Assembly (NCBI GenBank): GCA_040757355.1
Contig: JBFLWY010000011.1
Coordinates: 1 to 64,000, forward strand
Direction of reading: 5' to 3'
From: DTYU01 sp040757355
GTDB lineage: Bacteria > Bacillota > Desulfotomaculia > Desulfotomaculales > Ammonificaceae
DNA: 64,000 nt
In this document: one piece after another, positions 27,415 to 37,101 of the stretch
How positions within the stretch are numbered: the stretch's first letter is position 1
Layout of the letters: the number at the start of each line of letters is the position of its first letter
The notes under the pieces: model-generated
Seen by the model: the letters and a program-made list of their open reading frames with translations, nothing else
The model's database searches: none
Told to the model about the DNA's origin: nothing
Program-made: the position numbers and the translations under genes

Positions 27415-29784
27415 ATGGGGGGAGTGAAGGAAGTGGCTTTCAGGTTCGTAAAATGGTTTAGTGAACTTGGCAGGAGTGATGTAGCCCTTGTCGGCGGTAA
27501 GGGAGCCAACCTTGGTGAAATGACCGGGGCCGGGATCTTAGTGCCGCCCGGTTTTTGCGTTACCGCAGAGGCGTATAAGTACTTTGTTGAAAAGACCGGT
27601 TTGGCGCCGAAAATAAAAGAAATCATCAGCGGCACCGATGTAAACGATCTAGATCAGTTGATGACCAATACGTCCAAGGTTCGTGAGTTGATCCGGGGCA
27701 CGCCGGTACCGCCCGAGATTTCGGATGAGGTAATTTCCGCTTACAAGGAACTGGGTGGGGACGGTGGGCCGCTGCGGGTCGCTGTGCGGAGCTCGGCGAC
27801 GGCGGAAGACCTCCCGGAAGCATCCTTTGCCGGGCAGCAGGACACCTACCTGAATGTGGTCGGGGTTGAGGACGTTCTTGAGCACGTCCGTCGCTGCTGG
27901 GCATCCTTATGGACGGCGCGTGCCACCTCATACCGCCAGGCGCAAGGCTTTGACCACTCGGCCGTTTATCTGAGCGCGGTGGTCCAAAAGATGATTCAAT
28001 CGGAGCGCTCCGGTGTTGCTTTTACCGTTGATCCGGTCACGGGCAACAGGCAGGAGATGATGATAAACGCTAGCTGGGGGCTTGGCGAGGCGATTGTAGC
28101 CGGAAAGGTCACTCCTGATGAATATACCGTGGACAAGGCTTCCCGGCGCGTGGTAGACAAGGTGATAGCGGCGAAAAAGGTAATGATTTGTGCCGATCCT
28201 AATTCCCCCGGCGGTACGGTCGAAGTGGAGGTAGCGCAGCAGCTCGGGCCCGAATACGTGGAACGGCAGTGCCTTACCGATGAAGAAGTGTTGACCCTTT
28301 CCGAACAACTGATCCGAGTCGAGAACCACTATAACTTCCCGCAGGATATCGAATGGGGCTACGAGAACGGCACCTTTTACATCTTGCAGTCACGGCCTAT
28401 TACGACATTGGGCAAAGAGTCAAAAGCCGGAGCAGGGGAGGCTGGGAAGGTGAGCGAGGCCAAGGTGCTTGTGCGCGGAATGGCTGCTTCTCCCGGTACG
28501 GCGACCGGGAAGGTGGTAATGGTTAAGAGTTTCAGCGACATCACCCGGGTCAGCGAGGGAGCGGTGCTGGTTACGGTGATGACCAACCCGGACATGGTGC
28601 CGGCGATGAAACGGGCTGCCGCCATTGTTACCGACGAAGGGGGACGCACCTGCCACGCGGCCATCGTGTCGCGGGAACTGGGGGTCCCCTGTATCGTCGG
28701 TGCGAAGAACGCGACCGCGGTGCTGGCGGAAGGGATGGAAGTGACGGTGGACGCTTCCCGGGGCGTGGTCTACGAAGGACGCGTTACGCTGGGCGATGCG
28801 GTCCAGCCGTCGGCCCAGGCCGCCGGGGCGGGCCCGCAGGGGGTGCTCTGGCGGGAGATTGCGCCGATCACCGCCACCAAGATATACATGAACCTGGGCG
28901 AGCCGGAGGGAATCGCCCGTTATAAAGACCTGCCGTTCGACGGGATCGGACTCATGCGCACCGAATTTATCTTCACCGACCACATCGGTGCCCATCCAAT
29001 GTACCTTTTGCGCTCCGGCCAGGAAGCAATGTTTATTGACCGGCTTGCGGAGGGCATCTCTACGGTGGCACAAACGATCTACCCCCGGCCGGTGGTGGTG
29101 CGCTTCAGCGACTTCCGAACCAACGAGTTCCGCGGTTTAAAGGGCGGGGAAGAGGTCGAGCCCCTGGAAAACAACCCGATGATCGGGTGGCGCGGCGTAT
29201 CCCGCTACATCTCGCCGGAATACGAGGCCGGTTTCCGCCTTGAGTGCAAGGCGATGCGCAAGGTTCGGGAAGAATACCAGTTGACTAACGTCTGGGCGAT
29301 GCTTCCGTTTGTACGTACTACCTGGGAAGTAAAACGAGTGCTGAAGATAATGGCCGAAGAAGGCCTGTCTTCGAACCTGGACTTTAAAGTATGGGTGATG
29401 GCGGAGGTGCCGTCGGTGGTCTTTATGGCTGACGAGTTCAGCCCCTTAGTCGACGGTTTCAGCATCGGCTCAAACGACCTTACGCAGTTAATTCTCGGCG
29501 CTGACCGGGATTCCGGCGTGCTGGACAAAATGGGGTATTTTGACGAGCGCAATCCCGCGGTAACGCGCGCGATAGCCCGCCTCATCGAGGTTGCACACCA
29601 GCACGGTAAGACGGTTTCCATCTGCGGCCAGGGGCCTTCGGTGTACCCCGAGTTCACCGAGTTCCTTGTGCGCAACGGAATAGACAGCGTCAGCGTCAAC
29701 CCCGACACCGTGGCAAACACCCGCAGGCTGGTGGCGAGCGTCGAGCAGAAGGTCATCCTGGAGGCGCTGCGCCAGCGGAAATAA
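27415..29784 (+). CDS. ppsA: Phosphoenolpyruvate synthase (pyruvate, water dikinase)
   Basis: 789 residues. The N-terminal ATP-grasp domain has GGKGANLGEM and RSSATAEDLPEASFAGQQ. The central phosphohistidine motif is GGRTCHAAIVSRELG (His at about 414, preceded by the regulatory Thr). A C-terminal TIM barrel has GLMRTEF and SIGSNDLTQ. It makes PEP from pyruvate, ATP and water for gluconeogenesis. TCHAAI (not TSHAAV) identifies PEP synthase over PPDK. The GTG at 27433 after AGTGAAGGAA is a plausible alternative start. A stem-loop with a T tract at about 29895-29935 probably ends the transcript. Confidence 0.93.
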   Translation: MGGVKEVAFRFVKWFSELGRSDVALVGGKGANLGEMTGAGILVPPGFCVTAEAYKYFVEKTGLAPKIKEIISGTDVNDLDQLMTNTSKVRELIRGTPVPPEISDEVISAYKELGGDGGPLRVAVRSSATAEDLPEASFAGQQDTYLNVVGVEDVLEHVRRCWASLWTARATSYRQAQGFDHSAVYLSAVVQKMIQSERSGVAFTVDPVTGNRQEMMINASWGLGEAIVAGKVTPDEYTVDKASRRVVDKVIAAKKVMICADPNSPGGTVEVEVAQQLGPEYVERQCLTDEEVLTLSEQLIRVENHYNFPQDIEWGYENGTFYILQSRPITTLGKESKAGAGEAGKVSEAKVLVRGMAASPGTATGKVVMVKSFSDITRVSEGAVLVTVMTNPDMVPAMKRAAAIVTDEGGRTCHAAIVSRELGVPCIVGAKNATAVLAEGMEVTVDASRGVVYEGRVTLGDAVQPSAQAAGAGPQGVLWREIAPITATKIYMNLGEPEGIARYKDLPFDGIGLMRTEFIFTDHIGAHPMYLLRSGQEAMFIDRLAEGISTVAQTIYPRPVVVRFSDFRTNEFRGLKGGEEVEPLENNPMIGWRGVSRYISPEYEAGFRLECKAMRKVREEYQLTNVWAMLPFVRTTWEVKRVLKIMAEEGLSSNLDFKVWVMAEVPSVVFMADEFSPLVDGFSIGSNDLTQLILGADRDSGVLDKMGYFDERNPAVTRAIARLIEVAHQHGKTVSICGQGPSVYPEFTEFLVRNGIDSVSVNPDTVANTRRLVASVEQKVILEALRQRK

Positions 29785-29892
29785 AATCGGCACTGCGCAG
29801 ACTCCTTGGGGACAACGCCAGCGGCTCTTTCAGAACTTGAGCCTAAGCCGCAAGTTAACTGCGAAAGTTGAGTGATTTAAGTTTTTGGTATC

Positions 29893-29936
29893 TACCGGGG
29901 GGTGACCACATACCCCTTCGGTTATTCTTTTTTGTG
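29893..29936 (+). terminator. Probable terminator downstream of ppsA
   Basis: ACCGGGGGGT and ACCCCTTCGGT arms form a stem followed by TATTCTTTTTT. The remaining 29785-30021 gap shows no gene. Confidence 0.6.
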
Positions 29937-30021
29937 AGGCTGCTTTGCTTACAACTCAATATGCATATAGTGATCCGGACTCATGTACTTTGTTTATACT
30001 TTATAGAAAGGATACAAGTGT

Positions 30022-30600
30022 GTGGAAAAACTGCGTCTGTTCTGGGCGATAACTTTCCCGGCTGTGATTCGTGAGGCATTGGCCGAAATCCAGGCGGTGT
30101 TCCGCCAGTTAAAACTCGACGTAAAATGGGTGGACCCGGAAAACTTTCACCTGACACTGCGGTTTCTCGGGTCTGTTGACGCGTCCGTGGTTGATCCGCT
30201 CGCAACCGCAGTCAGCAAACAGGTTGCGGCGACGCCGGCTTTTAAACTTGCCCTGGGCGGAGTCGGGGTTTTCCCTTCGGTAAGGAAGCCGAGGGTCCTG
30301 TGGGTCGGTTTAAGTGGCCACGAACCGGTTGCGGTGCTGCACCGGCAGGTGGAGGCGGCTGTTGTTTCATTAGGTTTTCCACGCGAAGAGAAAGCATTTT
30401 CCCCCCACGTCACTATCGGACGTTTACGCACTCCGACAAATGCTGCTGCATTGGAAAGGACAATTGCCCAGATGGACGCCCGGCACGTAGGTGAGATTAC
30501 GGTGACGGGACTGGATCTTGTCGCCAGCCGGTTGACCCCGGACGGGCCGGTTTATACCGCCCTCAGGCGGATCACCTTTTCCGGCGGCGATTCCGGTTAA
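30022..30600 (+). CDS. thpR: RNA 2',3'-cyclic phosphodiesterase ThpR
   Basis: 192 residues of the 2H phosphoesterase superfamily, with the two catalytic HxT motifs FHLTLRFLG (about 43) and FSPHVTIGRL (about 130). The family opens 2',3'-cyclic phosphates or ligates tRNA halves in vitro. GTG start after AAAGGATACAAG. It stands alone between ppsA and a flavoprotein gene. Confidence 0.92.
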   Translation: MEKLRLFWAITFPAVIREALAEIQAVFRQLKLDVKWVDPENFHLTLRFLGSVDASVVDPLATAVSKQVAATPAFKLALGGVGVFPSVRKPRVLWVGLSGHEPVAVLHRQVEAAVVSLGFPREEKAFSPHVTIGRLRTPTNAAALERTIAQMDARHVGEITVTGLDLVASRLTPDGPVYTALRRITFSGGDSG

Positions 30601-30788
30601 GTATTGATGGGTGCCGGCGTATAATTAATGGAGTGTCCGATGCGCAGGCCGTCCAAAGAATGATTGATACACGGCAAGGATTCCGGGCTTCTTATCCCGA
30701 ATTCATATTAAAGATAAAAACAATGTAATTACCCGGCCTGTATCGCCGCACCCGCCGAAAGAAGTACTATTTTCGGAGGAGAGAGAGA

Positions 30789-31382
30789 ATGCTAATTCTC
30801 GGTCTGAACGGCAGCCCCAGACCGGACGGCGGTACAGCGCAACTGCTGTCCGCCGCGCTCGACGAGGCGGCTTCTATCGGGGCATCCACCGTTCTTCTGC
30901 AGGCTATGGAAGGACTGCAAGGGTTGGAGATACCTTATTGCATCCACTGCTCATCGCCTTGTAAAGGTGTGTGCTATAAAGGCACCAGGCTCGAGGAGAT
31001 GTTTGAACTGCTGGGCAGGTCTGACGGCCTGATCATCGGCAGCCCCGTATATTTTGGAACGGTATCGGCCCCGCTGAAGGCCTTTTGGGATAAGACCCGA
31101 AAGTTGCGGAAAGAAAAAGCGCTGGTTAATGTGGTTGGAGGCGGTGTGGTTAGCGGAGGGTCGCGTTTTGGAGGGCAGGAGCCGACGCTGCAAGTTCTCG
31201 CGGCAATGATGCTGTCTCATGGAATGACGGTGGTGGGTGACGGCCACAGTGACGGTGACCCCGGACACCTGGGTGCGTGCATGCAGTACCAAAACAACGG
31301 GGAGGCGCTTGTGCAGGCAAGGGTTTTGGCAAAGAGGGTCGTTGAGGTAGCCGGGGCAACTCAGGTGCTGCGAAAGCGTTAG
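30789..31382 (+). CDS. Flavodoxin-fold iron-sulfur flavoprotein / NAD(P)H-dependent FMN reductase family
   Basis: 197 residues. The N-terminal LGLNGSPRPDGGTAQLL is the FMN-phosphate loop, with a compact Cys motif CIHCSSPCKGVC at about 55 and IIGSPVYFGTVSAPLKAFWDK at about 82. The Cys spacing resembles iron-sulfur flavoproteins of anaerobes. The physiological partner is unknown. Strong GGAGGAGAGAG ribosome-binding site. Confidence 0.85.
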   Translation: MLILGLNGSPRPDGGTAQLLSAALDEAASIGASTVLLQAMEGLQGLEIPYCIHCSSPCKGVCYKGTRLEEMFELLGRSDGLIIGSPVYFGTVSAPLKAFWDKTRKLRKEKALVNVVGGGVVSGGSRFGGQEPTLQVLAAMMLSHGMTVVGDGHSDGDPGHLGACMQYQNNGEALVQARVLAKRVVEVAGATQVLRKR

Positions 31383-31501
31383 CGGGCTTGTTGCGCACCG
31401 TTGGCCCGGGTCATGACTGGCACCCGGGTTTTTTATCCATAGCGGTACCCGCCGTAATCAGTCAGGTTCCGGTGTATAAGTCTAAAGAGGAGTGGAGATT
31501 C

Positions 31502-32500
31502 TTGCGGTTACGCGAGTATCAGGAAGAGCTCGAGGACCGGATACTCTCGCCTTACGCCTGCAAGAGCAGAGATACAAAGGGCCGCAGAGAAGAAGAAGAA
31601 CCTTGCAGTGTGCGTACGGCTTTCCAGCGCGACCGGGACCGAATTATCCATAGCAAGAGTTTCCGGCGGCTGAAGCACAAGACGCAGGTTTTCATTATTC
31701 CGGAGGGCGATCACTACCGGACGCGGCTGACGCATACGCTTGAGGTTGCTCAGATTGCAAGGACGATCGCCCGGGCGCTCAGGCTGAACGAAGACTTGAC
31801 GGAAGCGATCGGGCTGGGTCACGATCTTGGACACACTCCCTTCGGACATACGGGAGAGGAGGCCCTGGCCGCAGTCTATCCCGGCTTTAATCACAATGAG
31901 CAGAGTCTCAGGGTGGTGGAGTTGCTTGAAGGAGGCAAAGGCCTCAACCTTACCTTCGAGGTACGGGACGGCATTGTGAACCACACCGGCCCTAACCGGC
32001 CGGTGACTCTCGAGGGACAGGTCGTAAAGGTGGCGGACCGAATTGCCTACATCAACCACGACATTGACGATTCGCTCCGGGGCGGGATACTGACCCAGGC
32101 GGATCTCCCGCGTGATTGTCTGGATATTCTGGGTTACCACCACCGTGACAGGATCAACACTATGGTTCTGGACCTGATCAGGACAAGCTGGGACCAGCCG
32201 GAGATACGTATGGGGCCGGAGGTTAAGTACGCAATGGATAAGCTCCGCGCTTTTCTGTTTGACCGGGTTTACTTGGGATCGGAAGCCAAACGGGAAGAGG
32301 CCAAAGCAAGGCACGTTGTGCAGTATCTGTTTCAGTATTTCGTTGCCAGTCCCGATGCGCTTCCGATCGAATACCGGCAAAAGGTGCCCGATTTCGGGCT
32401 TAACCGGGTGGTATGCGACTACATCGCCGGAATGACCGACCGTTACGCCGTGGCACAGTTCGAGCGCCTTTTCATTCCGCGGGGGTTCCCCGTGTTTTAA
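31502..32500 (+). CDS. dgt: Deoxyguanosinetriphosphate triphosphohydrolase-like protein
   Basis: 332 residues of the HD-domain dNTPase family: RDRDRIIHSKSFRRLKHKTQV, then RLTHTLEVAQIA and GLGHDLGHTPFGHTGE, which provide the HD metal ligands. It removes triphosphate from dGTP or other dNTPs. The TTG at 31502 after AAAGAGGAGTGGAG is chosen; an upstream ATG at 31388 would add a non-homologous tail. It lies just upstream of dnaG. Confidence 0.92.
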   Translation: MRLREYQEELEDRILSPYACKSRDTKGRREEEEPCSVRTAFQRDRDRIIHSKSFRRLKHKTQVFIIPEGDHYRTRLTHTLEVAQIARTIARALRLNEDLTEAIGLGHDLGHTPFGHTGEEALAAVYPGFNHNEQSLRVVELLEGGKGLNLTFEVRDGIVNHTGPNRPVTLEGQVVKVADRIAYINHDIDDSLRGGILTQADLPRDCLDILGYHHRDRINTMVLDLIRTSWDQPEIRMGPEVKYAMDKLRAFLFDRVYLGSEAKREEAKARHVVQYLFQYFVASPDALPIEYRQKVPDFGLNRVVCDYIAGMTDRYAVAQFERLFIPRGFPVF

Positions 32501-32592
32501 AAATTGTCACTTTAGGGGAGGAAAATCTGACCGGGCAACGAATATATATTCAGGGTATGCCGCATTGCCCCGTAACCCGGTGGTGGTAAAAA

Positions 32593-34380
32593 TTGCGCGG
32601 CATTGTTCCTGGGGAATTTATCGAAGAGGTCCTGAACCGGACAGACATTGTAACGTTAGTTGCGGAGCACGTCCGCCTGGTTAAAAAAGGTCAACGCTAC
32701 GTCGGACTTTGTCCTTTTCACCAAGACAGGTCCCCTTCGTTTACAGTCTCCCCGGAAAAGCAGTTTTTTTATTGTTTTGGCTGTGGTACCGGGGGGGATG
32801 CGCTAAAATTTTTAATGTTGCGGGAGAATTTGACCTTCCCGGAGGCGCTTGAGCGGCTGGCGGAACGGGCAGGGCTGAGGCTCCCGGAAACCGGGCTTGA
32901 TGCTTCAACTGAACGGCGGCAGCGTGAGCGCGAGCAGGCCTGGCGGATAAATAAGATTACCGCCGGGTATTTTGCGCAGCAGCTCTTCGAAAGAGCCGGA
33001 GAGCCGGCACGTCTGTACCTTGAAAAGAGAGGGGTATCCTTAACGGTTGCCTCGACATTTGGCCTGGGTTTCGCACCTCAATCGCGTGACGGTTTGCTCC
33101 GCTTCCTGCGAGGTAAAGGAATAAGCGGAGAAGAGGTCTTGCGGTTTGGCTTGGCGGTGCGACTGGAGAGTGGGGAGCTTGTTGATAGGTTTCGCGGGCG
33201 CCTGATCTTTCCGATCAGCGATGCCCGCGGCAGGGTGGCGGGTTTTGGCGGGCGCGCCCTCGACGATTCAACAATGCCAAAATACCTCAACTCTCCTGAA
33301 ACCCCCTTTTTCAACAAAAGGGAGTTGCTCTTTGCGCTTTTTCAAGCCCGGCAGGCTATACGCGAAGCCGGTTTTGCGGTGGTTGTCGAAGGTTACCTTG
33401 ACGCCCTCACGGCACACCAGTTCGGCTTCTGCAACGTGGTAGCCAGCCTGGGGACGAGTCTGACCCGTGAGCAGGCCAGGCTGCTGTTACGACACACTTC
33501 GACGGTGCTCATTGCGTATGATAGTGATGCGGCGGGTGCCGCGGCTACCCTGCGCGGCCTCGATATCCTGCAAGAGGCGGGATTTCAGGTGCGGGTAGTC
33601 GGCATTCCCCAAGGCAAGGACCCGGATGAGTTTATCCGCGGGGCGGGTCCGGAGGCATGGCAAGATGTCGTAGCAAGGGCCGTCCCCCTCATAGAATATA
33701 AAACGACTCATCTTGCCGGCAAGGGTGTCGATACCGCTGCTAAGAAAATGGCGGTGCTCCAGGCGATTTTGCCAAACCTCGCGGTCCTGCCGACCATCGC
33801 CGAGCGCGAGGAAGGCATCCGGACGGTGGCACGGGTAACAGGGTTAAACTGGGAGGCCGTCCGGAACGAACTGGACCGGTTTTTAGAAAACGGGCAAAAA
33901 ACCTGGCTAAAGACCAGCAAAAGTGCTAAAAATAAGCATAAACTTAGAAATACGACTGATGCACGCAAAAAGGCCGAAGCCGGCATTCTCAGGATTCTCC
34001 TGGAGAGGCCGAGCTTGGTAGCCAAGGTTGACGCGGTTGAAGGAAGCGAACTGTTTTCTGAAGCGCAATACCGCCGGGTCTACCTTACGCTTTGCGAAAC
34101 GGCTACGATCGAAGGTTTAAGGCTGCCGGTGCTATTCAGCCGGCTCGAAGAGGACGACAAAAACGCAGTGGCCGCCCTGCTGTCTGAACAGGTGCCGGAA
34201 GATGCTGAAACCCTTCTGCTTGATTTTGTAAACCTGATCCGTGGGAGAGAGCGCCGCAAGAAGCGCCAGGAGCTTCTGCTGAAATTGAGTGCGGCGGAAA
34301 AAGCAGGGGACGTTCAGCTTGCGCGGCAACTTTTATATGAAATCTCTGCGCTCATAAAGAACGGAAAGGAGGGGTGTTAA
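32593..34380 (+). CDS. dnaG: DNA primase
   Basis: 595 residues. The CHC2-type zinc finger CPFHQDRSPSF...FYCFGCG is at about 41-65, the TOPRIM motifs VVVEGYLDAL (about 260) and YDSDAAG (about 312), and a C-terminal DnaB-interaction region. It makes RNA primers for replication. TTG start. It ends immediately before sigA, as in the conserved macromolecular synthesis operon. Confidence 0.96.
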   Translation: MRGIVPGEFIEEVLNRTDIVTLVAEHVRLVKKGQRYVGLCPFHQDRSPSFTVSPEKQFFYCFGCGTGGDALKFLMLRENLTFPEALERLAERAGLRLPETGLDASTERRQREREQAWRINKITAGYFAQQLFERAGEPARLYLEKRGVSLTVASTFGLGFAPQSRDGLLRFLRGKGISGEEVLRFGLAVRLESGELVDRFRGRLIFPISDARGRVAGFGGRALDDSTMPKYLNSPETPFFNKRELLFALFQARQAIREAGFAVVVEGYLDALTAHQFGFCNVVASLGTSLTREQARLLLRHTSTVLIAYDSDAAGAAATLRGLDILQEAGFQVRVVGIPQGKDPDEFIRGAGPEAWQDVVARAVPLIEYKTTHLAGKGVDTAAKKMAVLQAILPNLAVLPTIAEREEGIRTVARVTGLNWEAVRNELDRFLENGQKTWLKTSKSAKNKHKLRNTTDARKKAEAGILRILLERPSLVAKVDAVEGSELFSEAQYRRVYLTLCETATIEGLRLPVLFSRLEEDDKNAVAALLSEQVPEDAETLLLDFVNLIRGRERRKKRQELLLKLSAAEKAGDVQLARQLLYEISALIKNGKEGC

Positions 34381-35463
34381 GTGGAAGAGACGCAGTACAA
34401 TGAAATTGAAGGCTTAATTGAGAAGGGAAAGAAAAACGGCGTACTCACTTACGGCGAAATTATGGATAGCCTTCAAGGGACCGAATTAACCCCTGACCAG
34501 ATCGATGATATTTACGAGCAATTAACGATAATGGGGATAGATGTGGTACCTGAAGTTCAGGAGGTAGAGCCTGTAGAGGTCTCCGAGCCCCATCACGGTT
34601 ACGCGGATGTTGACATATCGATTCCTGAAGGCGTCGAGATAGACGACCCCGTCAGAATGTACTTAAAAGAGATCGGCCGTATCCCGCTTTTATCACCTGA
34701 GGAAGAGGTAGACCTTGCCAAGAGGATGGAAAACGGGGACGAGGCTGCAAAGCGCCGGCTGGTGGAGGCAAATTTGAGACTCGTGGTCAGTATCGCCAAG
34801 CGTTATGTCGGGCGGGGCATGCTTTTCCTTGATCTTATTCAGGAAGGCAATTTGGGCCTTATCAAGGCGGTGGAGAAGTTCGACTACCGCAAGGGGTATA
34901 AGTTCAGTACTTATGCCACCTGGTGGATTCGTCAGGCTATCACCCGGGCCATCGCGGACCAGGCACGGACCATCCGCATACCGGTACATATGGTGGAAAC
35001 CATCAACAAACTAATCCGGGTGTCGAGGCATCTTCTTCAGGAACTCGGGCGCGAGCCGACGCCTGAGGAGATCGCCAGGGAGATGGACATTTCGGAGGAC
35101 AAGGTCCGCGAGATCATGAAAATCGCGCAGGAGCCTGTCAGCCTTGAGACCCCCATCGGGGAAGAGGAGGATTCACACCTGGGTGACTTTATCGAGGACC
35201 AGGAGGCCCAGGCTCCGGCGGAGGAGGCTTCTTTCACACTGTTGCGCGAGCAGTTGAACGAGGTGCTCCATACCCTCACGGAAAGAGAACAACGGGTGCT
35301 GCGGCTTCGCTTCGGCCTCGACGACGGGCGAGCCCGTACCCTGGAAGAAGTGGGTCAAAAGTTCGGGGTCACCAGGGAGCGAATACGGCAAATCGAGGCC
35401 AAAACGTTGCGCAAGCTCCGGCACCCGAGCCGATCGAAGAAACTGAAGGATTACCTGGAGTGA
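34381..35463 (+). CDS. sigA: RNA polymerase sigma factor SigA (RpoD)
   Basis: 360 residues. Region 1.1 lies at the N-terminus, then region 1.2 (DDPVRMYLKEIGRIPLL), region 2 (RRLVEANLRLVVSIAKRY...FDYRKGYKFSTYATWWIRQAITRAI), region 3 and region 4 (LEEVGQKFGVTRERIRQIEAKTLRKL). This is the housekeeping sigma factor. GTG start directly after the dnaG stop. A terminator follows at 35466. Confidence 0.97.
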   Translation: MEETQYNEIEGLIEKGKKNGVLTYGEIMDSLQGTELTPDQIDDIYEQLTIMGIDVVPEVQEVEPVEVSEPHHGYADVDISIPEGVEIDDPVRMYLKEIGRIPLLSPEEEVDLAKRMENGDEAAKRRLVEANLRLVVSIAKRYVGRGMLFLDLIQEGNLGLIKAVEKFDYRKGYKFSTYATWWIRQAITRAIADQARTIRIPVHMVETINKLIRVSRHLLQELGREPTPEEIAREMDISEDKVREIMKIAQEPVSLETPIGEEEDSHLGDFIEDQEAQAPAEEASFTLLREQLNEVLHTLTEREQRVLRLRFGLDDGRARTLEEVGQKFGVTRERIRQIEAKTLRKLRHPSRSKKLKDYLE

Positions 35464-35465
35464 GC

Positions 35466-35503
35466 GGTCCGGCGTCTTATTGACGACCGGACCTTTTTTT
35501 ATT
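35466..35503 (+). terminator. Intrinsic terminator of the dnaG-sigA operon
   Basis: GGTCCGG and CCGGACC arms followed by seven T residues. Confidence 0.9.
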
Positions 35504-35514
35504 ATAATTTCTAT

Positions 35515-35590
35515 GGGCCCATAGCTCAGCGGTCAGAGCTGCCGGCTCATAACCGGTCGGTCCCAGGTTCGAATCCTGGTGGGCCCACCA
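35515..35590 (+). tRNA. tRNA with CAU anticodon (Met, or Ile2)
   Basis: Perfect 7-bp acceptor stem GGGCCCA/TGGGCCC, anticodon loop CTCATAA, T-loop GGTTCGAATCC and an encoded CCA. Elongator Met is the simple reading; lysidine-modified tRNA-Ile cannot be excluded from the anticodon alone. Confidence 0.93.
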
Positions 35591-35692
35591 GAACAGACGT
35601 CAGAGGCAAGGGGTCAGAGGTCGGAAAGAGGTAGGGTGGGCTATGCCCACCATTAAAATCCCACCTCCGACATTCCACGTCTCACTTCCCAG
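35591..35692. repeat. Hairpin-forming intergenic repeat between the tRNA genes
   Basis: AGACGT...ACGTCT outer arms, GTCGGA...TCCGAC inner arms and a central GGTGGGC-TAT-GCCCACC hairpin. The GTCAGAGGTCGGAA arm matches the family at 17110-17218. Confidence 0.5.
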
Positions 35693-35694
35693 AC

Positions 35695-35769
35695 GGGCGA
35701 TTAGCTCAGGGGGAGAGCACTTGCCTTACAAGCAAGGGGTCGTAGGTTCAAATCCTACATCGCCCACCA
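35695..35769 (+). tRNA. tRNA-Val (UAC), integration site of the mobile element
   Basis: Acceptor stem GGGCGAT/ATCGCCC, anticodon loop CTTACAA (TAC), T-loop GGTTCAAATCC, encoded CCA. Its 3' half forms the left end of the 60-bp direct repeat, so the tRNA remains intact after integration. Confidence 0.95.
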
Positions 35770-35781
35770 GAAATACCAAGG
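35722..35781 (+). mobile_element. attL: left 60-bp attachment repeat
   Basis: The 60 nt from the anticodon arm of tRNA-Val through 12 nt past the CCA are repeated without mismatch at 49116-49175. The integrase gene ends 130 nt inside this repeat. Confidence 0.93.
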
Positions 35782-35909
35782 GTTTCAGGGTTCGGGGGGT
35801 GGCAGGAAAAAGCCGGTTGATAGGAATCTGATAGGAATAAAAAAGAACCGCCGAGAGTGCTATTCCTGACGGTCCGGTTATAGGTGGTGGGGCTGCCTGA
35901 TGAGCAGCC

Positions 35910-37079
35910 TTATTTTTCGCACAGCTTCCGCATAGCTTCCCGCTTGCGTTCAAGGGATGAGTGGGTGTAGGTGTCTAAAGTCAGGTTGCTCTTTGCGTGC
36001 CCCAGGATTTCCGATGTGGTTTTCACGTCTGCCCCGGCCTGGATAAGCCTGCTGGCAAAGGTATGCCTTAGCTGGTGCAGCGTGGCTTTTATCCCTGCCC
36101 CCTGGCATATCCTTTGGAAAGCCCGGTTAAGGTTCCGGGGTTCAATCGGTGTGCCGTGTTCGGTGGCAAACACCAGGTTGTTGTCCTGGTATGCGGCACC
36201 AGCAAGGAGCTTTTCCTGAGCCTGCTGGCGCTTTTGGTTCCTGAGCGCGGCTTCGGCCTTCGGCGTCAGGGGGATGGTTCTCATCGCTGTTTCCGTTTTT
36301 GGCGCGGCAATCTGTAACCCGGCGGTGCGTGTCCTGGTAAGTCCCTGCCTGACGCTGAGCAATTTGCTTTCGAAGTCAACATCCGGCCACTGCAAGGCTA
36401 AGAGTTCCCCCCTTCGCATACCGCTTTCCACTAAGAGGGTGAAAGCAGGTTCCCACCGCTGCCATGTTTTTTGCTTGCATACACGGAAAAACTTCTCCAG
36501 TTCGTCAGGAGACAAAGCTTGTACTTGTTTCGCGTTCAATGGCGGCAGTTCGGCCCCTTCGCTGACGTTGAACGGCACCATCTTTAGCTGCCTGGCCTTC
36601 TCTAATGCGCTGTGGATTATCTGGTGGATATACCTGATGGTTCGAGCAGAAAGCCCGGCGTCCTCTTTGTCGTTATACAATTTCTGCACCTGTAGCGCCG
36701 TAAGGTCCTTAAGGGGAATGTGGCCGAGCGCAGGTTTGATATGCCTGCGGATCATTACCTCGTAGCTTTCATAAGTAGTAGGCCGCAACTTGCGCTTTTT
36801 GAAAGTCTCCATCCACTCGTCAAGCCAAACGCCGAATGTTGTTTTATTCGGTTCAACAAACGTACCGTCTTTCCGGGCTTTAAGCATGTCGATAAGCTTG
36901 TCTTTTACTTCTGTGCGACCTTTCCCGTAGACCTTCCAAATGTTGCGTGTTTGCTTCAGTTCACCCGTTTTTTTGTCTATTGTAGTTCTCCATCCGATCA
37001 TGCATTCAGCGACCCAGCGACCGTCTTTAAGCTGGTAGATACTACCTTCGGAATTCCCTCTACTTTTTGGTTTCGCCAT
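35910..37079 (-). CDS. int: Tyrosine-type site-specific integrase
   Basis: About 389 residues. An N-terminal AP2-like arm-binding part (GSIYQLKDGRWVAE), a SAM-like core-binding domain and a catalytic domain with SGMRRGELLAL (Arg, about 228), HQLRHTFASRL (about 335) and DTYTHSS (Tyr, about 372). It should recombine attP with the tRNA-Val 3' end. The ATG at 37079 follows AAGGAGAGATTGAGA; a TTG two codons upstream is less likely. It lies next to attL and points towards it, as in many tRNA-integrated elements. Confidence 0.95.
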   Translation of the reverse strand: MAKPKSRGNSEGSIYQLKDGRWVAECMIGWRTTIDKKTGELKQTRNIWKVYGKGRTEVKDKLIDMLKARKDGTFVEPNKTTFGVWLDEWMETFKKRKLRPTTYESYEVMIRRHIKPALGHIPLKDLTALQVQKLYNDKEDAGLSARTIRYIHQIIHSALEKARQLKMVPFNVSEGAELPPLNAKQVQALSPDELEKFFRVCKQKTWQRWEPAFTLLVESGMRRGELLALQWPDVDFESKLLSVRQGLTRTRTAGLQIAAPKTETAMRTIPLTPKAEAALRNQKRQQAQEKLLAGAAYQDNNLVFATEHGTPIEPRNLNRAFQRICQGAGIKATLHQLRHTFASRLIQAGADVKTTSEILGHAKSNLTLDTYTHSSLERKREAMRKLCEK

Positions 37080-37101
37080 TCTCAATCTCTCCTTTCCTTT
37101 A